Positions 1-9,251 of a DNA stretch of 64,000 bases are shown piece after piece. Position 1 is the stretch's first letter. The number at the start of each line of letters is the position of its first letter. The position numbers were made by a program, and so were the translations under genes. The stretch spans positions 1-64,000 of the forward strand of contig CATJVQ010000033.1 of the NCBI GenBank assembly GCA_949743955.1. The letters run 5' to 3'. Under the pieces are notes generated by a model, which worked only from the letters and a program-made list of their open reading frames with translations, searched no databases and was not told where the DNA came from. Source of the DNA: an uncultured Oscillospiraceae bacterium (GTDB taxonomy: Bacteria; Bacillota; Clostridia; Oscillospirales; Ruminococcaceae).

Positions 1-57
1 CGGTTTGCGACTAGGCAGCGTTGAAATAACTGCGTTTAAAACGGCAAAATAACTTGT

Positions 58-645
58 ATGCCGCCTGCTTCTGCGGCGCCGGGAATGCCCGAAACCGCAG
101 CTCCCGGGATGCCCGGAGGTGCTCCAGTACCTGGAGCACCGGCGCCGGTAGTCCCGGCGCCGGGCATGCCGGATGCAGCGGCACAGCAGCAGTGGGGGAT
201 GCCGCCATACGGGCAGATGCCGTATTACCCTTATCCGCCCTATCCGCAGATGCCTTACGGGTATCCGCCGCCGCAGCCGGCGTCGCAGGGGGTTATCAAG
301 CAGGGGGCGAGCGTACAGCCGGCACAGTTCCCGAACTTCTCCGATCAAACGCAGATGTTCAGCGGCACGCCGGCGCAGGGCTCAAACCTCGGGCTGATTA
401 TGAACGTGCCTTTAAACGTGTCGGTGGAGATCGGCAAGACACGGCGTAAGATCAAGGAGATCATGGACTTCAGCCAGGGGACCGTGATTGAGCTTGAGAA
501 GCAGGCAGGCGCGCCGGTGGACATTGTTGTCAACGGGCAGCTCATCGCGCGCGGGGATGTGGTTGTTATCGATGATAACTTCGGTGTCCGCGTGACAGAA
601 ATCGTGGGGACGAAGGAACTAATCGACTCTCTGGAAAACAGTTGA
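58..645 (+). CDS. fliY: Flagellar motor switch protein FliN/FliY C-terminal part with Pro/Met-rich N-terminal linker (5' end probably incomplete)
   Basis: SpoA-like C-terminus (LIMNVPLNVSVEIGKTRRKIKEIMDFSQGTVIELEKQAGAPVDIVVNGQLIARGDVVVIDDNFGVRVTEIV) is characteristic of FliN; followed by cheY/fliO/P/Q/R. Confidence 0.85.
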   Translation: MPPASAAPGMPETAAPGMPGGAPVPGAPAPVVPAPGMPDAAAQQQWGMPPYGQMPYYPYPPYPQMPYGYPPPQPASQGVIKQGASVQPAQFPNFSDQTQMFSGTPAQGSNLGLIMNVPLNVSVEIGKTRRKIKEIMDFSQGTVIELEKQAGAPVDIVVNGQLIARGDVVVIDDNFGVRVTEIVGTKELIDSLENS

Positions 646-680
646 GTATAGAACCGAAACCAAGAAAAAGGAGAATCTGA

Positions 681-1043
681 ATGGATAAGAAGATTTTGCT
701 GGTTGATGATGCCGCGTTCATGCGCATGACGATTAAAAACTGCCTGACAAAAGCGGGATATACGAACATGATCGAGGCGGGAGACGGTCAGCAGGCGCTC
801 GATACGTTCCAGTCGGAGCATCCGGATCTCGTCATCATGGACATCACAATGCCCAATATGGACGGTATCCAGGCGCTCCAGGCCATCAAGGCGGTGGATC
901 CGAACGCGAAGGTTGTCATGTGCTCGGCCATGGGCCAGGAGTCCATGGTGGTCGAAGCCATCCACCTCGGTGCGCTCGATTTCATTGTTAAGCCCTTCAA
1001 GCCTGACAGGATTCTGCAGACAGTTACGAAGATTCTGGGTTGA
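681..1043 (+). CDS. cheY: Chemotaxis response regulator CheY
   Basis: Single receiver domain ILLVDDAAFMRMTIKN...DLVIMDITMPNMDG...KPF; SD aaggag. Confidence 0.93.
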   Translation: MDKKILLVDDAAFMRMTIKNCLTKAGYTNMIEAGDGQQALDTFQSEHPDLVIMDITMPNMDGIQALQAIKAVDPNAKVVMCSAMGQESMVVEAIHLGALDFIVKPFKPDRILQTVTKILG

Positions 1044-1210
1044 TTGCCGCGCAGAAAAGATCGCCAAATCGCCCAGCGGGGTTTCTGCCGCAGGGCGATT
1101 GTCGTTTCAAAGGGGAACGCAGTTTTTTCCAGCCTGGGCGCTGGAACAGATACTGATTTCCGGTAAGGCAGGCCGCCTTATCCGGAGACCGGTATGGGGA
1201 GGATGCAGGT

Positions 1211-1585
1211 TTGGGAGAGAACGTTTCAGGTGTTTCAGGCATTTTGGGACTGTTGGGAGCGCTTCTGATTTTTGCGGGCGTTCTGGTACTGACCTACTGG
1301 GCAACAAAATACATGAGCAGGCGTTTTGCCGGGGGAGCGGGCTCGCGCCATATCCAGGTGATTGAGCGTGTTTCGATCGGGCAGAGTCAGCAGCTTCTTC
1401 TCGTGCGTGTAGCGGAGAAGACCATGCTCATCGGCACGGCGGGGCAGAATGTCTCAAAGCTCTGCGACATTGAGGAGGAGCTTTCCGAGGTGCCGGAGGA
1501 AGCTGGCCCCACGCCGTTCTCGCAGCTTCTGGGAGGCTTACTCAATAAGGAAAAAAAGGATGGTCAATCGCAGGATGAACGCTGA
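1211..1585 (+). CDS. fliO: Flagellar biosynthetic protein FliO/FliZ family (TTG start)
   Basis: Short protein with one N-terminal TM segment immediately before fliP; ...RHIQVIERVSIGQSQQLLLVRVAEKTMLIG typical of FliO. Confidence 0.85.
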   Translation: MGENVSGVSGILGLLGALLIFAGVLVLTYWATKYMSRRFAGGAGSRHIQVIERVSIGQSQQLLLVRVAEKTMLIGTAGQNVSKLCDIEEELSEVPEEAGPTPFSQLLGGLLNKEKKDGQSQDER

Positions 1586-2435
1586 AGTGGCAGAAGTAAA
1601 GAAAGGGCAGCTCCGGCGGTACCGCAAGCGCTTCCTCATTTCCCTAGGAGCGACGGTACTGCTCTTCCTAGCGGCGTTCGTCCTGCACGCGAAGGCCGCT
1701 CCGACGCCGGACGTCACAATCGATCTCGCCGTTGGCACGGGGACAGAGGGCTCGCTGGGGCTTCTGGAGCTCCTCTTCCTGCTGGTGGTGATAGCGCTTG
1801 CCCCGTCCATCCTCGTGATGATGACGAGCTTTACGCGCATCATCATCGTGCTCTCGTTTCTGCGCAACGCGATGGGCATCCAGCAGACACCGCCCAACCA
1901 GGTGCTCATCGGGATGGCGCTGTTTTTAACGCTCTTCATCATGCTGCCGACACTCGAGGAGATTAACACCGAGGCATACGAGCCCTATCAGGCACGGACG
2001 ATAACCTCCGAGGAGGCGATAGAGCGGGCAGGCGTGCCGCTTAAACGCTTCATGCTCAAGCAGATGGGGGAAAACGATCTGAGCCTCTTCCTCTCCCTTG
2101 CGCAGGCGCGCTGGCGCGGGGAGGACGGCAACCCCGATCCGCGCACCATCGTCGAGGAGGCCGACGGGGATCCGGAACGGCTGACAAGCCTGCCGCTGGC
2201 GATTGTGGTGCCCGCGTTCATTACAAGCGAACTGCGGCGGGCCTTTGAAATCGGATTTTTACTGTTCCTGCCGTTTCTCATCATCGACATGGTGGTCTCG
2301 AGTACGCTCATGTCCATGGGCATGGTGATGCTGCCTCCGTCGATGATAGCGCTGCCGTTTAAGCTGATGCTCTTTGTGCTCGTGGACGGCTGGGGACTGC
2401 TCTTCGAGACGCTTATCAACGGCTTCCTGGTCTAG
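1560..2435 (+). CDS. fliP: Flagellar export protein FliP (start trimmed from the ORF at 1449)
   Basis: MTSFTRIIIVLSFLRNAMGIQQTPPNQVLIGMALFLT... FliP signature; SD aagga upstream of ATG 1560. Confidence 0.93.
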   Translation: MVNRRMNAEVAEVKKGQLRRYRKRFLISLGATVLLFLAAFVLHAKAAPTPDVTIDLAVGTGTEGSLGLLELLFLLVVIALAPSILVMMTSFTRIIIVLSFLRNAMGIQQTPPNQVLIGMALFLTLFIMLPTLEEINTEAYEPYQARTITSEEAIERAGVPLKRFMLKQMGENDLSLFLSLAQARWRGEDGNPDPRTIVEEADGDPERLTSLPLAIVVPAFITSELRRAFEIGFLLFLPFLIIDMVVSSTLMSMGMVMLPPSMIALPFKLMLFVLVDGWGLLFETLINGFLV

Positions 2436-2458
2436 GATAGCCGGAAAGGAGGACTGCC

Positions 2459-2719
2459 ATGCTTTCGGCGGGTGAAGTGATGTCGATTTTTCAGGAGGCG
2501 CTTCTGCTTACGCTCAAGCTGGCAGGACCGCTCCTGATTGTGAGCATCGTTATCGGGCTGGTGGTAGCGATTTTTCAGGCCGCCACGCAGATCCACGAGC
2601 AGACGCTCACCTTCGTGCCGAAGGTTCTTGTGCTCGCCTTCCTGCTGCTGGTGATGGGGCCGTGGATGATAACGCTCATGAGCGACTTTGTCCGGATGCT
2701 CTTTTCCCACATGGTATAG
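2459..2719 (+). CDS. fliQ: Flagellar export protein FliQ
   Basis: 86 aa, two TM segments, QIHEQTLTFVPK motif. Confidence 0.93.
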   Translation: MLSAGEVMSIFQEALLLTLKLAGPLLIVSIVIGLVVAIFQAATQIHEQTLTFVPKVLVLAFLLLVMGPWMITLMSDFVRMLFSHMV

Positions 2720-2722
2720 CAC

Positions 2723-3523
2723 ATGCAGCTTTCGTATGAATACGCGACCGCCGCCGTGGTGGGGCTGATGCTCTGCTTCGTGCGGATGACGGGCATGGTG
2801 GCCCTCAACCCCTTCTTAGCCAGGCGAAACGTCCCCTCGCAGATACGTGTCGCGCTCGCTCTGGGGCTGGCGATTGTGATTGCCCCGGGGCTGGATACTG
2901 CCGCGGTGCAGAATCTCGGTGCAGTCCCACTGATAACAGCGATGATTCGGGAGGTCTCTTTGGGTGTCTGCTGTTCGTTTGTGTTCCAGTTTTTTTACTA
3001 TATGCTCTTCTTTGCGGGCGACTTCATGGACATCCAGTTCGGCATGAGCATGGCCAGGGTGTTTGATCCGGGCACGAGTATACAGGCGTCCGTCTCAGGC
3101 AATCTCCTGACACTCCTCTTTTCCCTCTACATCTTCACGACCGACAGCCATCTTGTCTTGATTCAGATCTTTGCCGAATCGTTTACACTTGTCCCGCTCG
3201 GGGCGTTCGGTGTGGTGAATGGGGAGATTATCGGGTTCATGATTAACCTCGCTGTGTCCGCGTTTTCTCTGGCGCTGCGGCTGACACTGCCGTTCGTTGC
3301 GGCGGAGTTTGTGCTGGAGATGAGTATGGGCGTTCTTATGAAACTCATCCCGCAGATCCATGTATTTGTCATCAACATTCAGTTTAAGCTCCTGCTGGCT
3401 ATCCTGCTCCTGTTCTTTTTTGCGTCCCCGATTTCCTCGTTTATCAGCAATTACGCTGACCTTATGCTGACCAGCATCAAAAACGCGCTCGCTATTATGG
3501 GGGTTGCTAACCCTGCGGGTTAG
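2723..3523 (+). CDS. fliR: Flagellar export protein FliR
   Basis: Position after fliQ, multi-TM protein with FliR-like sequence. Confidence 0.92.
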   Translation: MQLSYEYATAAVVGLMLCFVRMTGMVALNPFLARRNVPSQIRVALALGLAIVIAPGLDTAAVQNLGAVPLITAMIREVSLGVCCSFVFQFFYYMLFFAGDFMDIQFGMSMARVFDPGTSIQASVSGNLLTLLFSLYIFTTDSHLVLIQIFAESFTLVPLGAFGVVNGEIIGFMINLAVSAFSLALRLTLPFVAAEFVLEMSMGVLMKLIPQIHVFVINIQFKLLLAILLLFFFASPISSFISNYADLMLTSIKNALAIMGVANPAG

Positions 3524-3567
3524 CAACCTGCTAATCCTGCGGGTAACAACCCGCTAACCCTGCGGGT
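3502..3567. repeat. Three direct copies of GCTAAYCCTGCGGGT (3506-3520, 3530-3544, 3553-3567), the first forming a perfect 12-bp hairpin (3502-3528) across the fliR stop codon
   Basis: GGTTGCTAACCC-TGC-GGGTTAGCAACC; units spaced 23-24 bp. Confidence 0.85.
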
Positions 3568-3635
3568 TTGCCTATATGGAAGCGTATGGGCTTCAAGGGC
3601 TGGCGCTGTAAAAAATCGGGCAATAAAGGGGGGAT

Positions 3636-4730
3636 ATGGCCGTGCCGGGTGGAGATTCTGGAGAGAAAACCGAAAAGGCCACACCCAAACGAAAACAGGA
3701 CGAACGGAAAAAAGGTAATATTTTCCAGAGCCAGGAAGTCAACACGGTTGCTTCCCTCCTTGTGGCTTTCTATGGATTCCGTCTTCTGGCGCCCTTCTTC
3801 ATGAACACGCTCAAAAATTCCCTGACGCATTTCATTTCGCTGGGAGCAGACGTGGACGTGGGCGGCATTTCCGCCACCGATGTACAGGTATTGTGCATCC
3901 GGGGGCTTATCGATTTTGTGGTGGCGGCCATTCCGCTCCTCATGATCTGCGGGATGGTGTCCATCATCGGCACGCTCGCGCAGACGCGGCTGCTCGTTTC
4001 ATTCGAAAATCTCAAGCCCAAATTCAGCCGCATGAGCCCCATACAGGGGTTCAAAAAAATGTTTTCCATGCGCGGCGTGATAGAACTTCTCAAATCGCTC
4101 CTCAAGATTACCGTGCTCGGTTATATCCTGTTCGATGTCCTCAAGGAGGACGTTCCGCTCCTGCCGCGGATGATGGATATGACCGTAGGGCAGGCGATGG
4201 CACTTGTAGGGAACATCATCCTCGATATTGTCAAGACAGCGGCCATTTTCTTCGCGTTCCTCGCTTTGTTCGACTATGTATACCAGTGGTGGGAGTATGA
4301 GAAGAACCTGCGCATGTCCAAGCAGGAGATCAAGGAAGAATATAAGCAGACAGAGGGCGACCCGCAGATTAAGGGCCGCATCCGTGAGAAGCAGCAGGCG
4401 GCGGCGCGCCAGCGCATGATGCAGAGCGTGCCGAGCGCCGACGTGGTTATCCGTAACCCGACACATTTCGCCGTAGCCGTCCGCTATAAGCCGGAGATCG
4501 ATCGCGCGCCCGTTGTGCTTGCGAAGGGCGCGGACTACATGGCCCGGCGCATCGTGGCGGTCGCGGAAGAGAACGACATCGTTGTGACCGAGAATGTCCC
4601 GCTGGCCCGCGGACTGTATGAGGCGGTGGACATCGGGGAGGAAATCCCGGTGCGGTTCTACCAGCCCGTTGCTGAGGTGCTGGCGTTCGTATACAGCTTA
4701 AAGAAGAAAGACATTGGGTTAAGAAAGTAA
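3636..4730 (+). CDS. flhB: Flagellar export protein FlhB
   Basis: GEKTEKATPKRKQDERKKGNI N-terminus and NPTHFAVAVRY autocleavage motif. Confidence 0.95.
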   Translation: MAVPGGDSGEKTEKATPKRKQDERKKGNIFQSQEVNTVASLLVAFYGFRLLAPFFMNTLKNSLTHFISLGADVDVGGISATDVQVLCIRGLIDFVVAAIPLLMICGMVSIIGTLAQTRLLVSFENLKPKFSRMSPIQGFKKMFSMRGVIELLKSLLKITVLGYILFDVLKEDVPLLPRMMDMTVGQAMALVGNIILDIVKTAAIFFAFLALFDYVYQWWEYEKNLRMSKQEIKEEYKQTEGDPQIKGRIREKQQAAARQRMMQSVPSADVVIRNPTHFAVAVRYKPEIDRAPVVLAKGADYMARRIVAVAEENDIVVTENVPLARGLYEAVDIGEEIPVRFYQPVAEVLAFVYSLKKKDIGLRK

Positions 4731-4737
4731 AAAGGGG

Positions 4738-6810
4738 GTGTCCGGCGTGAGACATATGAATCCGTTCAATAATATGGTTTCGGTGTTCCTGCTGGGCGTC
4801 ATCGCGCTGATCATCATCCCGCTGCCGCCGGTGATGCTGGACTTCATGTTCGTTTTGAACCTGATGATTTCCTTCATCATCCTCTTAACGACACTCTATA
4901 TCAAGGAATCGCTGGAGTTTTCCATCTATCCGTCCATCCTCCTAATCACCACCCTGTTCCGCTTGGCTCTGAATATCTCGTCCACGCGAAACATCCTTCT
5001 CAAAAACGGCTACGCGGGCGAAGTGGTCGCCACGTTCGGCAATTTCGTTATCGGGGGGAATCTGGTTGTCGGACTGGTCGTGTTCCTGATCATCGTGCTC
5101 GTGCAGTTCATTGTTATCACCAAGGGCTCCGAACGTGTGGCGGAGGTCTCCGCCCGCTTCACCCTCGACGCGATGCCCGGCAAGCAGATGGCCATCGACG
5201 CGGACCTCTCCTCCGGCCTTATCAACGAGGAGCAGGCACGCATCCGCCGCTCGAAGATCCAGCGTGAGGCGGACTTCTTCGGCGCAATGGACGGTGCCTC
5301 CAAGTTCGTGAAGGGCGACGCGATTATCTCCCTTATCGTCACGTTCGTCAACCTCATCGGCGGCGTGATCATGGGTTTCATGAACCATTTGGGCACATTC
5401 GGGGAGATTATGCAGGTCTATTCCATCGCCACCGTGGGCGACGGGCTCATGTCCCAGATCCCGGCGCTGCTCATCTCGGTGGCGACGGGTATGATAGTCA
5501 CCCGTTCGGCGTCGGAAGCAGATCTCAGCACCGACGTTCTCCGCCAGCTCTTCTCGCAGCCGGTGGTGCTCATCATCGGGTCGGCAGCGCTAATGATGCT
5601 GTGCTTTATCGGCTTCCCGGTGCCGCAGGTCATGATCATCTCGCTGGTGATGATGGGGCTGGGTATTCTGATGATTGTGCGCCAGCGGCAGGCGGCTCCC
5701 GTGCCCGCGGAGGCAGAGGGTGGCCTCGTGCCCGAGGAGGAGATCACGAGCGAGGCGAGCTATTATAAGAATATTGACAATGTGTATAACCTCTTAAACG
5801 TCGAGCAGATCGAGATGGAGTTCGGCTACAGCCTCATCCCGCTCGTGGACGAGAGCAGCGGCGGCAACTTTATGGACCGTGTCGTCATGTTCCGCAAGCA
5901 GTTTGCGCTGGAGATGGGCATGGTCGTGCCGTCCATCTGTTTAAAGGATTCCGGGCAGCTCAACCCGAACCAGTACGCTATCAAGTTTAAGGGCGAGATC
6001 GTCGCGACGGGCGATGTCCTTGTCGACCATTTCCTGGCCCTCGCTCCCGGCGACGTGGAGGACACTATTGACGGGATTGAGACCGTCGAGCCGGCATTCG
6101 GCATCCCGGCCAAGTGGATAAGCGAAGACAAGAAGATGAAAGCGGAGCTCTCCGGGTATACGCTCATCGACCCGACCTCTGTAATCATTACGCACCTCTC
6201 GGAGGTCATTAAGGCGCACGCATACGAGCTCTTAAACCGCCAGGAAGTCAACAATATGCTCACCAACCTCAGGAAGGTCAACGAGACCATCGTGGCCGAT
6301 ACGATTCCGGCCATTGTGTCGGTCAGCGAGCTGCAGAAGGTGCTGTGCAACCTTCTCAGGGAGGGCGTGCCCGTTCGGGATCTGGAGACCATTCTCGAGA
6401 CCCTCGCCGATTACGCCATGACTGTCAAGGATGCCGACATGCTCACCGAGTATGTCCGCCAGGCCCTCAAGCGCACAATTTCGCATAAGTTCGCCGAAGC
6501 GGGGCAGCTTAAGGTCGTCTCGCTCGACGCGAACATCGAGAATCAGATTATGGCATCCGTCAAGAAGGTGGACAACGGATCCTACCTTGCGCTTGATCCG
6601 AAGACGATTCAGGCCATTATCACGTCAACCACCCGCGAGGTTAATAAGATTCGTGATCTCGTGCCGGCGCCCATTATCCTGACTTCCCCCATTGTCCGCA
6701 TCTACTTCAAGAAGCTGGTGGATCAGTTCTACCCGAACACAGTGGTGCTTTCCTTTAACGAAATCGAAGCGGACATCCAGATTCAGGCGCTGGGGAATAT
6801 CACGATCTGA
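4738..6810 (+). CDS. flhA: Flagellar export apparatus protein FlhA
   Basis: 690 aa; LLLITTLFRLALNISSTRNIL and RRSKIQREADFFGAMDGASKFVKGDAI FlhA signatures. Confidence 0.96.
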   Translation: MSGVRHMNPFNNMVSVFLLGVIALIIIPLPPVMLDFMFVLNLMISFIILLTTLYIKESLEFSIYPSILLITTLFRLALNISSTRNILLKNGYAGEVVATFGNFVIGGNLVVGLVVFLIIVLVQFIVITKGSERVAEVSARFTLDAMPGKQMAIDADLSSGLINEEQARIRRSKIQREADFFGAMDGASKFVKGDAIISLIVTFVNLIGGVIMGFMNHLGTFGEIMQVYSIATVGDGLMSQIPALLISVATGMIVTRSASEADLSTDVLRQLFSQPVVLIIGSAALMMLCFIGFPVPQVMIISLVMMGLGILMIVRQRQAAPVPAEAEGGLVPEEEITSEASYYKNIDNVYNLLNVEQIEMEFGYSLIPLVDESSGGNFMDRVVMFRKQFALEMGMVVPSICLKDSGQLNPNQYAIKFKGEIVATGDVLVDHFLALAPGDVEDTIDGIETVEPAFGIPAKWISEDKKMKAELSGYTLIDPTSVIITHLSEVIKAHAYELLNRQEVNNMLTNLRKVNETIVADTIPAIVSVSELQKVLCNLLREGVPVRDLETILETLADYAMTVKDADMLTEYVRQALKRTISHKFAEAGQLKVVSLDANIENQIMASVKKVDNGSYLALDPKTIQAIITSTTREVNKIRDLVPAPIILTSPIVRIYFKKLVDQFYPNTVVLSFNEIEADIQIQALGNITI

Positions 6811-6830
6811 GAAACGTCCTTTTTTCCATA

Positions 6831-6859
6831 TTGCCGAGCGGATAAAACTGTGATAAAAT
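6831..6859 (+). promoter_or_regulatory. Sigma-A-type promoter upstream of fliA (TTGCCG-17-TAAAAT)
   Basis: -35 6831-6836, 17-bp spacer, -10 6854-6859. Confidence 0.55.
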
Positions 6860-6902
6860 GAAGAGGGAGACGTCCACAGGCTGCGAAGGGAGGGCTTTGG
6901 AA

Positions 6903-7667
6903 TTGGACGCAGCATCCAATGATCCAATTGACCTGATGAAACGCTATCAGGAGCAGCGCGACGTGGATACACGAAACGAGCTGGTGATGTATTACAGCTA
7001 TATCGCGCGCTCTGTAGCGACACAGATGCGGGGCATCTCCACAAATTACGCACAGATGGAGGACATTGTCAACCAGGGGGTGCTGACCCTCATCGACTGT
7101 GTGGAAAAGTTTGACCCCGCTAAGGGCATCAAATTTGAGAGCTATGCGTTCATGCGCGTCAAGGGCGCGGTTATTGATTTTGTGCGTAAGCAGGACTGGC
7201 TGCCCCGCCGCGTGCGGCTGACCGCCAAACAGATTGCCTCCGCGCACGATGCGCTCTGCAGTGAACTCATGCGCGAGCCGACCCAGAAGGAGCTGGCAGG
7301 CCGGCTCGGTATTTCGATCGATCAGCTGGCTAAGCATTACAGCGAAATTTCTAATTCTGTGATGCTCTCGTTCGAGGGACTCATCCAGAACGTCTCGCAG
7401 ATGGGCGAAGCGCTTGAGGATGTGTCCGACGAGGAGTCCGGGGCGGAAAACAACATCTTCCGCCAGGAGCTGCGCGACACGCTGCGCGGCGCCATTGATT
7501 CGCTGACCGAGCGGGAGCGCTTGGTGGTGACACTGTATTATTACGAGCATCTCAAGCTCTCGGACATCTCGAAAATTCTGGGTGTGAGCGATCAGCGGGT
7601 TTCGCAGATCAATTCACGCGCCATTAAAAAGCTCAAATCGGTTATGGAACAATATATGAAAGGGTGA
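6903..7667 (+). CDS. fliA: RNA polymerase sigma factor for flagellar operon (FliA/SigD); probable TTG start at 6903 (ORF track opens at 6858)
   Basis: Sigma-70 regions 2/3/4, FliA-type; SD ggagg 9 nt before TTG 6903; the ATG at 6858 overlaps the predicted -10. Confidence 0.88.
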   Translation: MDAASNDPIDLMKRYQEQRDVDTRNELVMYYSYIARSVATQMRGISTNYAQMEDIVNQGVLTLIDCVEKFDPAKGIKFESYAFMRVKGAVIDFVRKQDWLPRRVRLTAKQIASAHDALCSELMREPTQKELAGRLGISIDQLAKHYSEISNSVMLSFEGLIQNVSQMGEALEDVSDEESGAENNIFRQELRDTLRGAIDSLTERERLVVTLYYYEHLKLSDISKILGVSDQRVSQINSRAIKKLKSVMEQYMKG

Positions 7668-7673
7668 CAGACA

Positions 7674-8471
7674 GTGCTTGAAGGTTTTTACACGGCGGCG
7701 TCAGGCGTGCTGATGCAGGAGAGGACACTCAATGTCCTGGCCAACAACATGGCCAATATCCGCACGCCGGGTTTCCGTTCCGAGCGTGTGATTTCCAACA
7801 CGTTCGATCAGACACTGCTTATCTGCCGCGAAAACGGGCAGGATCGGCTCATCGGCAAGGGCTCGCCGGTGCGCTTGGTGTCGGACGTGGCGACCATCTA
7901 TGAGGAGACGAGCCTGGAGGAGACGAACCGCCCGTTTGACATGGCGCTTGTCGGCGCAGGATATTTCAACATCCAGGCCTCGGACGGGCAGACCTATCTC
8001 ACCCGCAACGGCAATTTCGATGTGGACGAGGAAGGCTTCCTTGTCCTGCGCGGGATGGGGCGGGTGCTCGGCGAGGAGGGCCCGATAGAAATCGGCCTCT
8101 CGGACCGGTTCACTGTTGACGACGACGGCACCGTGAAAGCGGCGGACGGCACCACCATTGACAAGCTCCTCATCACCGACCCGATGTCCGGAACAAACGA
8201 CGCTGGAGCAGCCACAACGGCTGCCGGGACTGCCGCGCCGATGACCAAATATGCCAACGGCCTCTATACTGTCACGGATCCGGAGGCGAACCTGCCGGCA
8301 GAGGGTGTGCGCGTCTACCAGAAGCAGCTCGAGCGCGCGAACCTCGACCTCAACCGGGAGTATACGCTTGTCATGGAGGCGCAGCGGACATTCCAGTCCT
8401 GTGCGAACGCGCTGCGCACTATCGACGAGATCAATGCGAAGTCGGCCGCGCAGATCGCGAGTATCGGGTAA
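7674..8471 (+). CDS. Flagellar hook-basal body rod protein (FlgF/FlgG family), GTG start
   Basis: LEGFYTAASGVLMQERTLNVLANNMANIRTPGF and C-terminal YTLVMEAQRTFQSCANAL. Confidence 0.9.
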   Translation: MLEGFYTAASGVLMQERTLNVLANNMANIRTPGFRSERVISNTFDQTLLICRENGQDRLIGKGSPVRLVSDVATIYEETSLEETNRPFDMALVGAGYFNIQASDGQTYLTRNGNFDVDEEGFLVLRGMGRVLGEEGPIEIGLSDRFTVDDDGTVKAADGTTIDKLLITDPMSGTNDAGAATTAAGTAAPMTKYANGLYTVTDPEANLPAEGVRVYQKQLERANLDLNREYTLVMEAQRTFQSCANALRTIDEINAKSAAQIASIG

Positions 8472-8485
8472 GGGGGCGTAAGGGC

Positions 8486-9235
8486 ATGAATATTGCGTTT
8501 TATTCCGGCGTTTCGGGCATGATAGCGTTCCAGAATGATCTGGACGTCCTTGCGCACAATATGGCCAATGTCAGCACGGTGGGCTACAAGCCGCAGCGCT
8601 CGTCGTTTGAGGATCTCATTTACCGGGAGATGTATATCAACAAGGAGCCGGGCGAGATTGTCGGGCACGGCGTGCGGGACGCGCGTGTGGATCTCATCTT
8701 TTCCGGCGGCAATCTCCAGACAACCGGGTATATGCTCGATTACGCCATCGCCGGAGACGGTTTCTTCGCCCTCGAGCGCAAGGGCCAGCGCGAGTATACG
8801 CGCAACGGCGCTTTCAACATCAGCATTGAGGGGAAGAATGGCTACCTCGTCAGCGACGATGGAGCCTATGTGCTCGATTCCGCCGGGGCGCGCATCCAGC
8901 TAAAGCGGACGCAAGAGGGCGACTTCGACGTGGAGTCAATCGGGGACCAGCTCGGCATCTATCAGTTCGACAATCCGAGCGGCCTGCAGTGGACCACCGG
9001 CAGCAGCTATACGGAAACGGCCTACTCCGGCGAGGCGAAGCCAGTCAACCGTGCGGGGAACAACAAGAACACGCAGGATTTCCAGCTCCGCAGCGGTATG
9101 CTTGAGGCGTCGACAGTGGACATGGCGCAGACCATGGTGGACGTTATCATGGCGCAGCGGTCGTTCCAGTTCAATTCCCGCGTGGTGCAGACAGCGGACG
9201 AAGTCGAAGAAATGGTGAATACACTAAGAAGCTGA
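8486..9235 (+). CDS. Flagellar hook-basal body rod protein (FlgF/FlgG family)
   Basis: FYSGVSGMIAFQNDLDVLAHNMANVSTVGYK ... MAQRSFQFNSRVVQTADE. Confidence 0.9.
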   Translation: MNIAFYSGVSGMIAFQNDLDVLAHNMANVSTVGYKPQRSSFEDLIYREMYINKEPGEIVGHGVRDARVDLIFSGGNLQTTGYMLDYAIAGDGFFALERKGQREYTRNGAFNISIEGKNGYLVSDDGAYVLDSAGARIQLKRTQEGDFDVESIGDQLGIYQFDNPSGLQWTTGSSYTETAYSGEAKPVNRAGNNKNTQDFQLRSGMLEASTVDMAQTMVDVIMAQRSFQFNSRVVQTADEVEEMVNTLRS

Positions 9236-9251
9236 GTGAGGAGGGCCCACT

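Noticed and set aside
345-1067. 240-aa minus-strand ORF antisense to fliY/cheY, and similar long antisense ORFs elsewhere (e.g. 20880-22655, 42941-44710, 46022-48250, 56996-59569)
   Set aside because: Mirror ORFs produced by GC-rich codon bias opposite well-identified genes; no domain signal or RBS.
1043-1210. Several short inverted repeats between cheY and fliO (AATCGCCC/GGGCGATT; TCCGG...CCGGA)
   Set aside because: Ordinary weak terminator/attenuator-like stems with no further distinguishing feature.
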